From NCBI GenBank assembly GCA_040752025.1, contig JBFMFR010000001.1:186001-250000 (forward strand): a stretch of DNA of 64,000 nt, given 5' to 3'. Positions 36,351 through 43,444 of this stretch are shown piece by piece. Source of the DNA: JBFMFR01 sp040752025 (GTDB taxonomy: Bacteria > Chloroflexota > Anaerolineae > Anaerolineales > UBA4823). The notes beneath the pieces are model-generated. The model searched no databases. It was not told the DNA's origin and saw nothing but the letters and a program-made list of their open reading frames with translations. The stretch's first letter is position 1. Each line of letters opens with the position of its first letter. The position numbers and the translations under genes were made by a program.

Positions 36351-37136
36351 ATGTATCCAAGCAGAGACCCTGGCATCCAACACATTCGCGCCCGCCCCGA
36401 CCGGCGCTGCTACGGCATGGGGCTGGGCGTGCTGCTCCTGGACGATGTCTACCCGGGCTTTCCTGGCGATGTGCGCAACGCCAGCGCCTACCCCTTCCCG
36501 ATCCAGTACGAGATCGTCGAGGGCATCGACATCTACACCCTGGTGGTGGCGGAAGACAAGTCGCCCTGCCTGGAGCCCTTGCTGCGGGCGGCGCGCAAGC
36601 TGGAGCGCATGGGCTGCCGCGCCATCCTCGGCGAATGCGGCTATTTCGCCTACTTCCAGCGCCAAGTAGCGGCCAGCGTGCGCGTTCCGGTGTTCATGTC
36701 CAGCCTGTTACAGGCGCCGCTGGCCCAACAGGTGATTGCCCCCGACCAGGTGGTCGGCATCCTGATGGCTAACGCCAGCCATTTGAGCAAGCGTCACCTG
36801 GAAGCGGTGGGCATCCGCCCGGGCTCCAACTACGTTATCGGCGGGGCGATGGACGACCTGCGCTGCCAGGAATTCGACCACCTGTGGACGCAGGGGCTGC
36901 GCAGCGACCCGCCCCAAGCGGATTACGGCAAGGCCGAAGTTGAGTTCCTGGAAGTGGCGGTGGGCTTCTATAAGCAGCATCCCACCATGGGCGCCATGCT
37001 GCTGGAGTGCACCGGCTTCCCGCCCTTCGCCCGCGCCCTGCAGCGCCAGATCGAAATCCCCATCTTCAGTTGGGGCACGCTGCTGGATTACGCCTATTCG
37101 GTCGTTGTGCATCGCGATTATTATGGGCACGTTTAG
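36351..37136 (+). CDS. Aspartate/glutamate racemase-family protein
   Basis: A 261-residue member of the Asp/Glu/hydantoin racemase superfamily. The two catalytic cysteines expected for cofactor-free racemisation are present: C96 in AILGECGYFAYF and C220 in LLECTGFPPFARAL. Length and spacing (124 residues apart) fit the family. Possible activities include amino-acid racemase, hydantoin racemase or maleate-isomerase-like chemistry. The context of PLP enzymes and an ABC transporter supports amino-acid stereochemistry conversion before transamination. The RBS is weak. Confidence 0.82.
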   Translation: MYPSRDPGIQHIRARPDRRCYGMGLGVLLLDDVYPGFPGDVRNASAYPFPIQYEIVEGIDIYTLVVAEDKSPCLEPLLRAARKLERMGCRAILGECGYFAYFQRQVAASVRVPVFMSSLLQAPLAQQVIAPDQVVGILMANASHLSKRHLEAVGIRPGSNYVIGGAMDDLRCQEFDHLWTQGLRSDPPQADYGKAEVEFLEVAVGFYKQHPTMGAMLLECTGFPPFARALQRQIEIPIFSWGTLLDYAYSVVVHRDYYGHV

Positions 37137-37145
37137 GAGCTTTCT

Positions 37146-37232
37146 ATCCGCAGATTGCGCCGATTTTCGCAGATAAAAAAGAAAAAACCAGTGAAATTTG
37201 TGGAGGAATCACCGAGTTTCGCAGATTACAGG
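37146..37232. repeat. Degenerate 'CGCAGATT' repeat unit in an intergenic gap
   Basis: ATCCGCAGATTGCGCCGATT at 37146 is followed by TTCGCAGAT and, near 37217, TTCGCAGATTACA. The same style occurs at 42674-42706 (ATCCGCAGATTTTCGCTGAT). This low-complexity motif is a dispersed non-coding repeat in the window. The RBS GGAAGGAAG of the next gene lies at its end. Confidence 0.55.
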
Positions 37233-37247
37233 AAGGAAGTTTGAAAA

Positions 37248-38438
37248 ATGGAATTAGAACAATCGCAGTTTGCTGAACGCGTCGTCAACCTGGCTCCCGA
37301 AGGGGCCTATTTCATGCTGGCCAAAGCCCAGGCCCTGGAGGCCGCCGGGCGGCACATCATCCACCTCGAGATCGGCCAGCCGGACGTGCCCACCTTCGAG
37401 AACATTGCCCAGGCCGGGGTGCAGGCCATCCAGCAGGGGCACACGCGCTACACACCATCGGCCGGCACCAAGGCCCTGCGGGCCGCCATCGCCGAAGATG
37501 CCGGGCAGCGCCGCGACCTGCGCTTCACCCCGGCGCAGGTGGTGGTCGGGCCGGGGGCCAAGCCAGCCCTGTTCTTCCCCACCCTGGCGCTGGTACGCCC
37601 CGGCGACGAAGTCATCTATCCCGACCCCGGCTTTCCCACCTACGCCGCCATGATCGAAGTGGCCGGCGGTACCCCGCTGCCCGTGCCGCTGCGCGAAGAG
37701 GAGGATTTCTCTTTCGACCTGCAAGCCTTCGACCAGTTGGTCAGCCGGCGCACGCGCATGATCATCCTCAACTCGCCCAGCAACCCCACCGGCGGGGTGA
37801 TGCCGCCGGCGGCCCTGGAGCACATCGCCGAAGTTGCCCGCCGCCAGGATATCTGGGTGCTCTCCGACGAAATCTACGCCCGCCTGGTGTACGATGCCCC
37901 CGCCCCCAGCATCGCCACGCTGCCCGGCATGGCCGAGCGCACGATCATCTGCGATGGTTTCTCCAAGACCTACGCCATGACCGGCTGGCGGCTGGGCTAC
38001 GGCATCATGCCAGAAGCCCTGGCCGAGCGCGTCGAGCTGCTGCTGACCCACTCGGTGGGCTGCACCGCCAGCTTCACCCAGGTAGCTGGGCTGGAGGCCA
38101 TCCAGGGCCCCCAGGAGCCGGTCGAAGCCGTGGTGGCCGAGTACCGCCGCCGCCGCCAGGCGCTGGTGGACGGGCTGAACGCCATCCCAGGGGTGCGCTG
38201 TCGCATGCCGCAGGGCGCTTTCTACGTTTTCCCCAACGTGCAGGCCTTCGGGCGCAGCTCCGACTGGCTGGCGGAATACCTGCTCGAAGAAGCCGGGGTG
38301 GCGTTGCTGCCCGGGACTTCCTTCGGCAAATACGGCGAAGGCTACCTGCGCCTGTGTTTCGCCAACTCGCTGGAAAATATCCATATTGCTCTGGAACGCC
38401 TGGCGCCGGCCCTGGCGAAGTTGGAAATCCAGGCGTAA
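37248..38438 (+). CDS. Class I/II pyridoxal-phosphate aminotransferase
   Basis: A 396-residue fold-type-I aminotransferase of the aspartate aminotransferase Ib group. Family markers are HLEIGQPDVPTFENI (36-50), TRYTPSAGTKALRAAIAED, the NSPSNPTGGVMP loop, SDEIYARLVYD with the PLP-N1 aspartate, and Schiff-base K240 in CDGFSKTYAMTGWRLGY. The arginine that binds the substrate carboxylate lies in YLRLCFANS. It would transaminate an amino acid with 2-oxoglutarate or pyruvate. GGAAGGAAG precedes the start. It is probably the carbon-skeleton-processing step of the island. Confidence 0.92.
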   Translation: MELEQSQFAERVVNLAPEGAYFMLAKAQALEAAGRHIIHLEIGQPDVPTFENIAQAGVQAIQQGHTRYTPSAGTKALRAAIAEDAGQRRDLRFTPAQVVVGPGAKPALFFPTLALVRPGDEVIYPDPGFPTYAAMIEVAGGTPLPVPLREEEDFSFDLQAFDQLVSRRTRMIILNSPSNPTGGVMPPAALEHIAEVARRQDIWVLSDEIYARLVYDAPAPSIATLPGMAERTIICDGFSKTYAMTGWRLGYGIMPEALAERVELLLTHSVGCTASFTQVAGLEAIQGPQEPVEAVVAEYRRRRQALVDGLNAIPGVRCRMPQGAFYVFPNVQAFGRSSDWLAEYLLEEAGVALLPGTSFGKYGEGYLRLCFANSLENIHIALERLAPALAKLEIQA

Positions 38439-38466
38439 GCCACCTGATCTCTGGAGTCTGGCAGAC

Positions 38467-39921
38467 ATGACCATCCGCAGTAATTACGCCGAAGGACAAA
38501 CCCCGCAGTTCCGCGTGCTCTCCGAAGCACAGTGCCAGGAGCTTTACCTGGCCACCCTGGAATGCCTGGAGTGGGTCGGGGTGATCCTGACTCACCCGGA
38601 AGCGCGCCAGTTGCTGGCAGTAGCCGGGGCGCGCCTGGCGCCGGGCAGGGTCTACATCCCGGCCCACATCATCCAGCAGGCGCTGGCCAGCGCGCCGCGC
38701 ACTTTCACCCTGTGGGGACGCACCCCCGAACAGGCCATCCAGGTGGCTACCGATCACGTCCACTTTGGCCCCGGCCCGACCTGCACCTTCTTCTACGACC
38801 CGCAAACCGGCCAGCGCCGCAAGGCGCAGCGCGGCGATGCCGGGCTGACTGCCCGCGTGTGCGATGCCCTGCCCAACATCGATTTCGCCATGAGCCTGAG
38901 CCTGTTCGACAATGTTACGCCGATGCTCTCGCCGGTGTACGAATTCGCCGAGATGATCGCCAACACCGGCAAGCCGGTCGTGGCCTGGGCCAACGACACG
39001 CGCACGCTGAACGACATCTTCCAAATCGCCGCGGCCGTGGCGGGCGGCGAAGACGCCCTGCACGCCCGCCCGAACTTCGCCTATTTCGCCTCGTACGAAT
39101 CGCCGCTGCGCCACGGCGACCAGCAGATCACCAACCTGCTGTGGGCAGCTGAGCACAGCCTGCCGGTGGTGTACCTGGGCGGGCCCACAGTCGGCCTGGA
39201 GTCGCCGGTGACCGGGGCCAGCGCCCTGGTGATCTACCTGGCGGCAGCGTTGAGCGGGCTGGCGATCGTGCAGCTCAAGCGCCGCGGCGCGCCGGTAGTG
39301 ATCGGCGGGGTGCCCTCGGCCATGGACCTGCGCACCGCCCGCCCGGCTTACGGCTCCCCGGAGATGAGCCTGCACGCCGCCGCCGCCGCCGACCTGTCGC
39401 GCTACCTGGGGGTGCCCTTCATGGGCACGGCCGGGGCTTCGGAAAGCAAGCTGCTCGACGCCCAGGCGGCCGCCGAGTCGGCTGTGCAGATTCTGACCTC
39501 GGCTCTGAGCGGGGCCAGCCTGGTGCACGACGTGGGCTTCCTGGACTGCGCCGACATCGGCTGCCTGGAGCTGCTGGTGCTGTGCGACGAGATCATCGCC
39601 ATGACCCGGCGCATGCTGCGCGGCGTCCCGGTCAACCGCCAGACGATCATGCTCGACCTGATCGAGAAGGTTGGCCCCGGCGGGCATTTCATCACCGAGG
39701 CGCAGTCCGTCTCGCTGTGCCGCAGCGAAATCTGGGTGCCGACGCTGATGGACCGCAACGCCTACACCATCTGGGAGAAAAAGGGCAGCAAGAGCGCCCG
39801 CCAGCGGGTGCAGGAGAAGCTGGGGCGCATTTTGGATGAGCACCAGCCGCTGCCGCTGCCGGAGGGGGCGGCGGAGCAGATCGAGAGGATTTTGCAGGCG
39901 GCGGAGGGGCGCTACCGCTAA
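38467..39921 (+). CDS. MttB-superfamily corrinoid methyltransferase, paralogue 3
   Basis: ATG 38467 (MTIRSNYAEG) is preferred over a longer frame that overlaps the aminotransferase. The 484-residue protein shares the superfamily layout: SEAQCQELYLATLECLEWVG near the start, FGPGPTCTFFYDPQTGQRR, DALPNIDFAMSLSLF, MGTAGASESKLLDAQAA, LVHDVGFLDCADIG, and a final GRILDEHQPLPLPEG. There is no in-frame amber codon, so it is the pyrrolysine-free class. It is the last gene of the rightward arm and ends at a hairpin. It diverges from paralogues 1 and 2, which suggests a different methylated substrate feeding the same corrinoid carrier. Confidence 0.88.
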   Translation: MTIRSNYAEGQTPQFRVLSEAQCQELYLATLECLEWVGVILTHPEARQLLAVAGARLAPGRVYIPAHIIQQALASAPRTFTLWGRTPEQAIQVATDHVHFGPGPTCTFFYDPQTGQRRKAQRGDAGLTARVCDALPNIDFAMSLSLFDNVTPMLSPVYEFAEMIANTGKPVVAWANDTRTLNDIFQIAAAVAGGEDALHARPNFAYFASYESPLRHGDQQITNLLWAAEHSLPVVYLGGPTVGLESPVTGASALVIYLAAALSGLAIVQLKRRGAPVVIGGVPSAMDLRTARPAYGSPEMSLHAAAAADLSRYLGVPFMGTAGASESKLLDAQAAAESAVQILTSALSGASLVHDVGFLDCADIGCLELLVLCDEIIAMTRRMLRGVPVNRQTIMLDLIEKVGPGGHFITEAQSVSLCRSEIWVPTLMDRNAYTIWEKKGSKSARQRVQEKLGRILDEHQPLPLPEGAAEQIERILQAAEGRYR

Positions 39922-39946
39922 CAGACAGGCACATCCCGGATATTCC

Positions 39947-39976
39947 CGGCCCAGGTGTATGTTCCCCTGGGCCGGA
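39947..39976. terminator. Hairpin ending the rightward arm
   Basis: CCGGCCCAGG (39947-39956) pairs with CCTGGGCCGG (39967-39976), 25 bases after the last MttB stop. No T-run. Confidence 0.6.
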
Positions 39977-40383
39977 ATGATTCCATTTGCGCAGGATGAA
40001 CGTAGGGGCGAAGCGGCCCGTGGATGCTACCCGCGCCTCAAACGACAAGCTTCGCCCCTGCTGTGCGTATTTGCGCGTGCCAGCCTGTTTGTATAACCGC
40101 GCCACCTGCCCGTTTTTCCAGGTCATAAACCACCCATTCCGGCGATGCGGCTGCTCATGGTATGGGATATGATCAAGATAACAAGGTTGTTGGCGAGCAC
40201 CTGGCAACGGATTTTTGGAACGGATTGAACGGATCAGGATGTATTCCCATCTGGCAGGTATGTTTCAAACAAGCCGTGTCAGGGTTTTTCGCAAAACAGG
40301 TATTTGCCCTCGCCAACAGCACCAAGATATCCGTGAAATCCGCGCGAATCCGTGTACCATTCTTTCTTACAGGAGCGAAGCCT
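39977..40383. repeat. Non-coding gap with dispersed repeats
   Basis: No gene is visible in these 407 bases. They hold an inverted repeat of the GTAGGGGCG family, AGGGGCGAAGC (40005-40015) with GCTTCGCCCCT (40050-40060); an 18-base element GGAACGGATTGAACGGAT (40217-40234), whose exact inverse lies at 42720-42737; and AAATCCGCGCGAATCCGTG near 40336. AGGAG before 40384 is the RBS of the protease gene. Confidence 0.6.
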
Positions 40384-41298
40384 ATGTCTACGAGTGAAAA
40401 CAACCCCTTGTTAACCCTTTCCAACGCCATGGCCGAGGCGGTCGAGAAAGCCGGAGCCTCCACCGTGATGGTGGACGCCCGCCGGCGCCTGCCCGCCAGC
40501 GGCATCGCCTACGCCGCCGACCTGGTGCTGACCGCCGACCACGTGGTCGAGCGCGATGAAGATATCCACGTGCTGCTGCCGGACGGCGCCCAGGTGCAGG
40601 CCAGCCTGGCCGGGCGCGACCCCGGCAACGACCTGGCCCTGCTGCGCCTGGTAGGGGCGCAGGGCCTGCGCCCAGCGCAGGTCGCCCCTGGGGCAGCGCG
40701 CGTCGGGCAGTTGGCCCTGGCCCTGGGACGGCCCTCGCCCGAGGGCATCCAGGCCAGCCTGGGCGTGGTCAGCGCAGTGGGCGGGCCGGCCCGCACCGGG
40801 CGCGGCGGGCTGCTGGAGCAGTATCTGCGCACCGACACGATCCCCTACCCGGGCTTCTCCGGCGGGCCGCTGGTGGACGCCGCCGGGCGCGTGCTGGGGC
40901 TGAACACCTCCGGCCTGGCGCAGGGCGTGGCCCTGACCATCCCAACCGGGCTGGCCTGGCAGATCGCCGAGACGCTGGCGCGCCACGGGCGTGTGCGCCG
41001 CGGCTACCTGGGCATCCGCAGCCAGCCGGTGGTCATCCCCGCCGCTCAGCGACAGGCCCTGGGCCGCGAGCAGGAAGTCGGCCTGCTGCTGGTGGGCGTA
41101 GAGGAGCACAGCCCGGCGGCGCAAAGCGGCCTGATGGTCGGCGATATCCTGGTTGGCCTGGCCGGCCAGCCCGTCTCCGACCCCGACGAGCTGCTGGCGC
41201 GCCTGGCAGGGGCATTGGTGGGCCAATCTACCCCGGTTGAGGTGCTGCGCGCCGGCCAGGCGCAGACGATCGCGGTTACAATAGGGGAGAGGCAGTAA
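40384..41298 (+). CDS. Trypsin-like serine protease with PDZ domain (HtrA/DegP-like), cytosolic
   Basis: A 304-residue protein. The catalytic triad is H53 (LTADHVVE), D83 (GNDLALLRL) and S159 (YPGFSGGPLVD). A PDZ domain occupies about 205-300, with GYLGIRSQPV at its start and an SGLMVGDILVGLAGQPV loop. There is no signal peptide or membrane anchor, unusual for HtrA proteins, so it probably acts in the cytoplasm. The frame upstream of ATG 40384 runs through repeats and is not coding. A second protease gene starts two bases after its stop. HtrA proteases degrade or process misfolded or signalling proteins. Confidence 0.88.
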   Translation: MSTSENNPLLTLSNAMAEAVEKAGASTVMVDARRRLPASGIAYAADLVLTADHVVERDEDIHVLLPDGAQVQASLAGRDPGNDLALLRLVGAQGLRPAQVAPGAARVGQLALALGRPSPEGIQASLGVVSAVGGPARTGRGGLLEQYLRTDTIPYPGFSGGPLVDAAGRVLGLNTSGLAQGVALTIPTGLAWQIAETLARHGRVRRGYLGIRSQPVVIPAAQRQALGREQEVGLLLVGVEEHSPAAQSGLMVGDILVGLAGQPVSDPDELLARLAGALVGQSTPVEVLRAGQAQTIAVTIGERQ

Positions 41299-41300
41299 AC

Positions 41301-41975
41301 ATGGAGCATGCAGGTATAACTTTCTCCGAAATCCTGACCGAAGACATCGCCGCCGTGGTAGCACGTGTGCAGAACAGCCTGGTGGCGCTGCACAACGGCC
41401 AGCACGGCATCGGCGCTGGCATCCTGTGGCCCTCCACCGCCTGGCGCGGGCCGGGCAGCCTGGCGCTGACCAACGCCCACGTGGTGGCGCACCCGCGGCG
41501 CAGCGGATGGGGGCGCGGCCCGCGCAAAGCAGCCGGGCTGCGCGCCAGCCTGCCGGGCAGGGACGAAATCCCCGCCGAGGTGCTCGCCCAGGAAGCCGAG
41601 ATCGACCTGGCGCTGCTGCGCCTGCAAGCCGAGGGCCTGCCCACCGCCACGCTGGGCGACTCAAGCCGCCTGCGCGTCGGGCAGATCGTCCTGGCAGTCG
41701 GGCACCCGTGGGGGCAGCGCGGCTCGGTCACCGCCGGGCTGGTCAGCAGCCTGAGCCAGGTGCAAACGCGCGATTCGCAGCGGGGCCTGCCGGTGATCCG
41801 CTCGGACGCCCGCCTGGCGCCGGGCAACTCCGGCGGGCCGCTGGTGGACGCCCTGGGGGCGGTGGTGGGCATCAACACGTTGATCGTGGGCGGCGACCAG
41901 GGCATTGCCATCCCCAGCCAGGTGGCAGTCGATTTCGTCGAGCAGGCCATCCAGGGCCTGAACCAGGCCGCATAA
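41301..41975 (+). CDS. Second trypsin-like serine protease, no PDZ, cytosolic
   Basis: A 224-residue trypsin-like domain with H60 (LTNAHVVAH), D102 (EIDLALLRL) and S177 (APGNSGGPLVD); all triad residues are present. It lacks a PDZ domain and any export signal. It starts two bases after the PDZ-bearing protease and 13 bases before a LuxR-type regulator, with one transcript likely. It probably arose by duplication and loss of the PDZ. Two tandem cytosolic proteases next to a regulator suggest regulated proteolysis; the target is unknown. Confidence 0.86.
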   Translation: MEHAGITFSEILTEDIAAVVARVQNSLVALHNGQHGIGAGILWPSTAWRGPGSLALTNAHVVAHPRRSGWGRGPRKAAGLRASLPGRDEIPAEVLAQEAEIDLALLRLQAEGLPTATLGDSSRLRVGQIVLAVGHPWGQRGSVTAGLVSSLSQVQTRDSQRGLPVIRSDARLAPGNSGGPLVDALGAVVGINTLIVGGDQGIAIPSQVAVDFVEQAIQGLNQAA

Positions 41976-41988
41976 AGGAGCCTTACCC

Positions 41989-42669
41989 ATGCGCCTCGCC
42001 ATCCTCGCCCCGAACCTGGCCCTGCGCGCCGGGCTGCGCGCTTTGCTCAGCGCGGCCAGCGAGGCTGAGGCTGGCGAGCGCATCGAGGTCGTCGCCGAGG
42101 CAGCCGCCTGGGAAGACCTGTGGGCGGCTTTGCCGGGCGCTGCGCCCGAGATCGACCTGCTGCTGGCAGTGGCCGCGACGCCCCCGCAAGCCTCCCTGCG
42201 CCAGGCAGCCGAGCGCCAGGGCGGGCAACTGGCCCTGCTGCTGCTGGCCGATGACCCGCAGGCGGCCTCCGGCTGGCTCAGGCTGCCCTGGCGCGCCTGG
42301 GGCCTGCTGCCGCTGGACAGCAGCGCCGAGGAGCTGCAAGCCGCGGCGCGCGCCGTGCACGCCGGGCTGGTGGTGGCCGCCCCCGCTATGCTATCCGGCG
42401 CGGCCGGGGCGCAGGCCGGGCTGGCGCGTTTGCTGGCAGGGGCTCCCGTCGATGCAGAGCGCCAGCCAATCGAAGCGCTGACCGAGCGCGAGGCCCAGGT
42501 GCTGGGCCTGCTGGGGCGCGGCCTGGCCAATAAGCAGATCGCCGTGGAGCTGGGCATCAGCGAGCACACCGCCAAGTTCCATATCTCGTCGATCTACGCC
42601 AGGCTGGGGGTGACCAACCGCACCGAGGCGGTGCGCGTCGGCGTGCAAAATGGGTTGATTGTGTTGTAG
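41989..42669 (+). CDS. LuxR/NarL-type regulator with degenerate receiver
   Basis: A 226-residue protein with AAAGGAG before the ATG. The N-terminal ~130 residues follow the receiver outline (LAILAPNLALRAGLRALL, PEIDLLLAVAATPP), but the phospho-acceptor aspartate and the acidic pair are missing, so phosphorylation is unlikely. The C-terminal LuxR HTH is intact: LTEREAQVLGLLGRGLANK, then IAVELGISEHTAKFHISSIY and LGVTNRTEAVRVG. It may respond to a ligand or to protein contact. Being co-transcribed with two proteases, it may autoregulate that unit. Confidence 0.85.
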   Translation: MRLAILAPNLALRAGLRALLSAASEAEAGERIEVVAEAAAWEDLWAALPGAAPEIDLLLAVAATPPQASLRQAAERQGGQLALLLLADDPQAASGWLRLPWRAWGLLPLDSSAEELQAAARAVHAGLVVAAPAMLSGAAGAQAGLARLLAGAPVDAERQPIEALTEREAQVLGLLGRGLANKQIAVELGISEHTAKFHISSIYARLGVTNRTEAVRVGVQNGLIVL

Positions 42670-42671
42670 TT

Positions 42672-42760
42672 TTGATCCGCAGATTTTCGCTGATTACACA
42701 GATTTTCCCCCTATATCCAATCCGTTCAATCCGTTCCCGAAATCCGGTGACCGCGCCTCG
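42672..42760. repeat. Dispersed intergenic repeats after the regulator gene
   Basis: GATCCGCAGATTTTCGCTGA (42674-42693) resembles the repeat at 37146. ATCCGTTCAATCCGTTCC (42720-42737) is the exact inverse of 40217-40234. The inverted pair brackets the protease-protease-regulator block. Confidence 0.6.
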
Positions 42761-42804
42761 CCGCCAACTACCTGATAGGCGTTCTTTCCAACAGGTTTTG
42801 CGCT

Positions 42805-42850
42805 GCCCCACCCCAGGCCGGGCTTGCTCACGGCGGGGGGTGGGGCTTTT
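42805..42850 (+). terminator. Intrinsic terminator of the protease-regulator transcript
   Basis: GCCCCACCCC (42805-42814) pairs with GGGGTGGGGC (42837-42846), followed immediately by TTTT. A second small hairpin, CCGGCAG/CTGCCGG, lies at 42861-42880. Confidence 0.65.
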
Positions 42851-43008
42851 GTGTATTTGCCCGGCAGCCAGCGCTGCCGGACGGGGACCACCGGCGCTTG
42901 CTTTCAAGGCACGCTTGGGCAGTCAGTGACTCGCTCTGGAGGCTGGCCGCCCAAATTCTGGCCCTGAAAGACTCGGACGCATACGACCGGGTCTTCCACG
43001 CAGTGAAA

Positions 43009-43125
43009 GCAATCGGACGCAGCGGAAGCCAACATTATTGTTGGAATTGGCGGGAGCGTTCCTGTTACGATTCGCCGCTCGCAGGTTCCTCTCATTGTTG
43101 TTCCACGAGCCGCCCCGCAGCACGC
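43009..43125 (-). repeat. DGR template repeat (TR)
   Basis: On the minus strand this ~117-base segment matches the 3' end of the kinase-FGE gene (43450-43566). There are 20 mismatches and 19 are at adenines of this copy, changed to T, G or C in the other; the remaining one is T to G. That bias is the hallmark of adenine-specific mutagenic retrohoming. In the coding frame this copy reads GGSWNNNERNLRAANRNRNA, with AAC/AAT at the varying codons, as usual for a TR. The flanks are invariant: GCGTGCTGCGGGGCGGCTCG at the 5' side and GTTGGCTTCCGCTGCGTCCG at the 3' side. It lies 41 bases downstream of an Avd-like gene end. Confidence 0.93.
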
Positions 43126-43166
43126 CCTCCGGCGCCCCCATTGCAACCCTGCCGGTCTGGCAGGGA

Positions 43167-43357
43167 CTACAACCTACGCCTGTCTGGCGCTCCATCAACT
43201 GTTTTGAGCCAGCCGCCCAGCAGCCTACCGATCTCCACCAGGTTTTCGGCCACGTATTGGTACTGCCGCGCTTGCCCCGCGCCGCCTGGCGGAAGGCCTG
43301 CTCCAGGTTGGCGAAGCTGGCCAGGCGCGGCCACAGGTTATCGTAACCTCTACTCAT
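43167..43357 (-). pseudogene. Fused remnants of a DGR reverse transcriptase (start) and Avd (end)
   Basis: ATG at 43357 opens MSRGYDNLWPRLASFANLEQ and continues AFRQAARGKR, the typical first 30 residues of DGR reverse transcriptases. After GGC the sequence shifts frame and from 43265 reads QYQYVAENLVEIGRLLGGWL, then KTVDGAPDRRRL and a stop at 43167. This matches the C-terminus of Avd, the DGR accessory four-helix protein. No YxDD polymerase motif or any other RT segment is present here. A deletion joining the RT start to the Avd end best explains this. An assembly collapse is the alternative. The region has no independent function that I can see. Confidence 0.8.
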
Positions 43358-43378
43358 GCGCTCTTTCCCGACACACCC

Positions 43379-43398
43379 TGTGGGGGAGTGCCCCCACA
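43379..43398. repeat. 8-bp stem, 4-base loop hairpin downstream of the variable region
   Basis: TGTGGGGG (43379-43386) pairs with CCCCCACA (43391-43398) around AGTG. It lies 47 bases past the stop of the target gene. In the Bordetella phage DGR a hairpin of similar size just after the VR aids target recognition; here the distance is larger and the loop differs, so the role is uncertain. It could also be the target-gene terminator. Confidence 0.5.
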
Positions 43399-43444
43399 CC
43401 CCCCGTTCCAGGATTCCAGCACAACAGCATCCAGCACTCCAGGA

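Noticed and set aside
20820..39921. Pyrrolysine-encoding MttB genes
   Set aside because: None of the three reading frames contains an in-frame amber codon, and no pyl genes are nearby.
40162..40383. N-terminal extension of the first protease
   Set aside because: It runs through dispersed intergenic repeats; ATG 40384 has AGGAG and begins the recognisable domain.
42923..43399. A real 158-residue protein on the minus strand
   Set aside because: It joins an RT start, a frame-shifted Avd end and the TR in one frame; parts belong to different genes, so the composite is not a functional protein.
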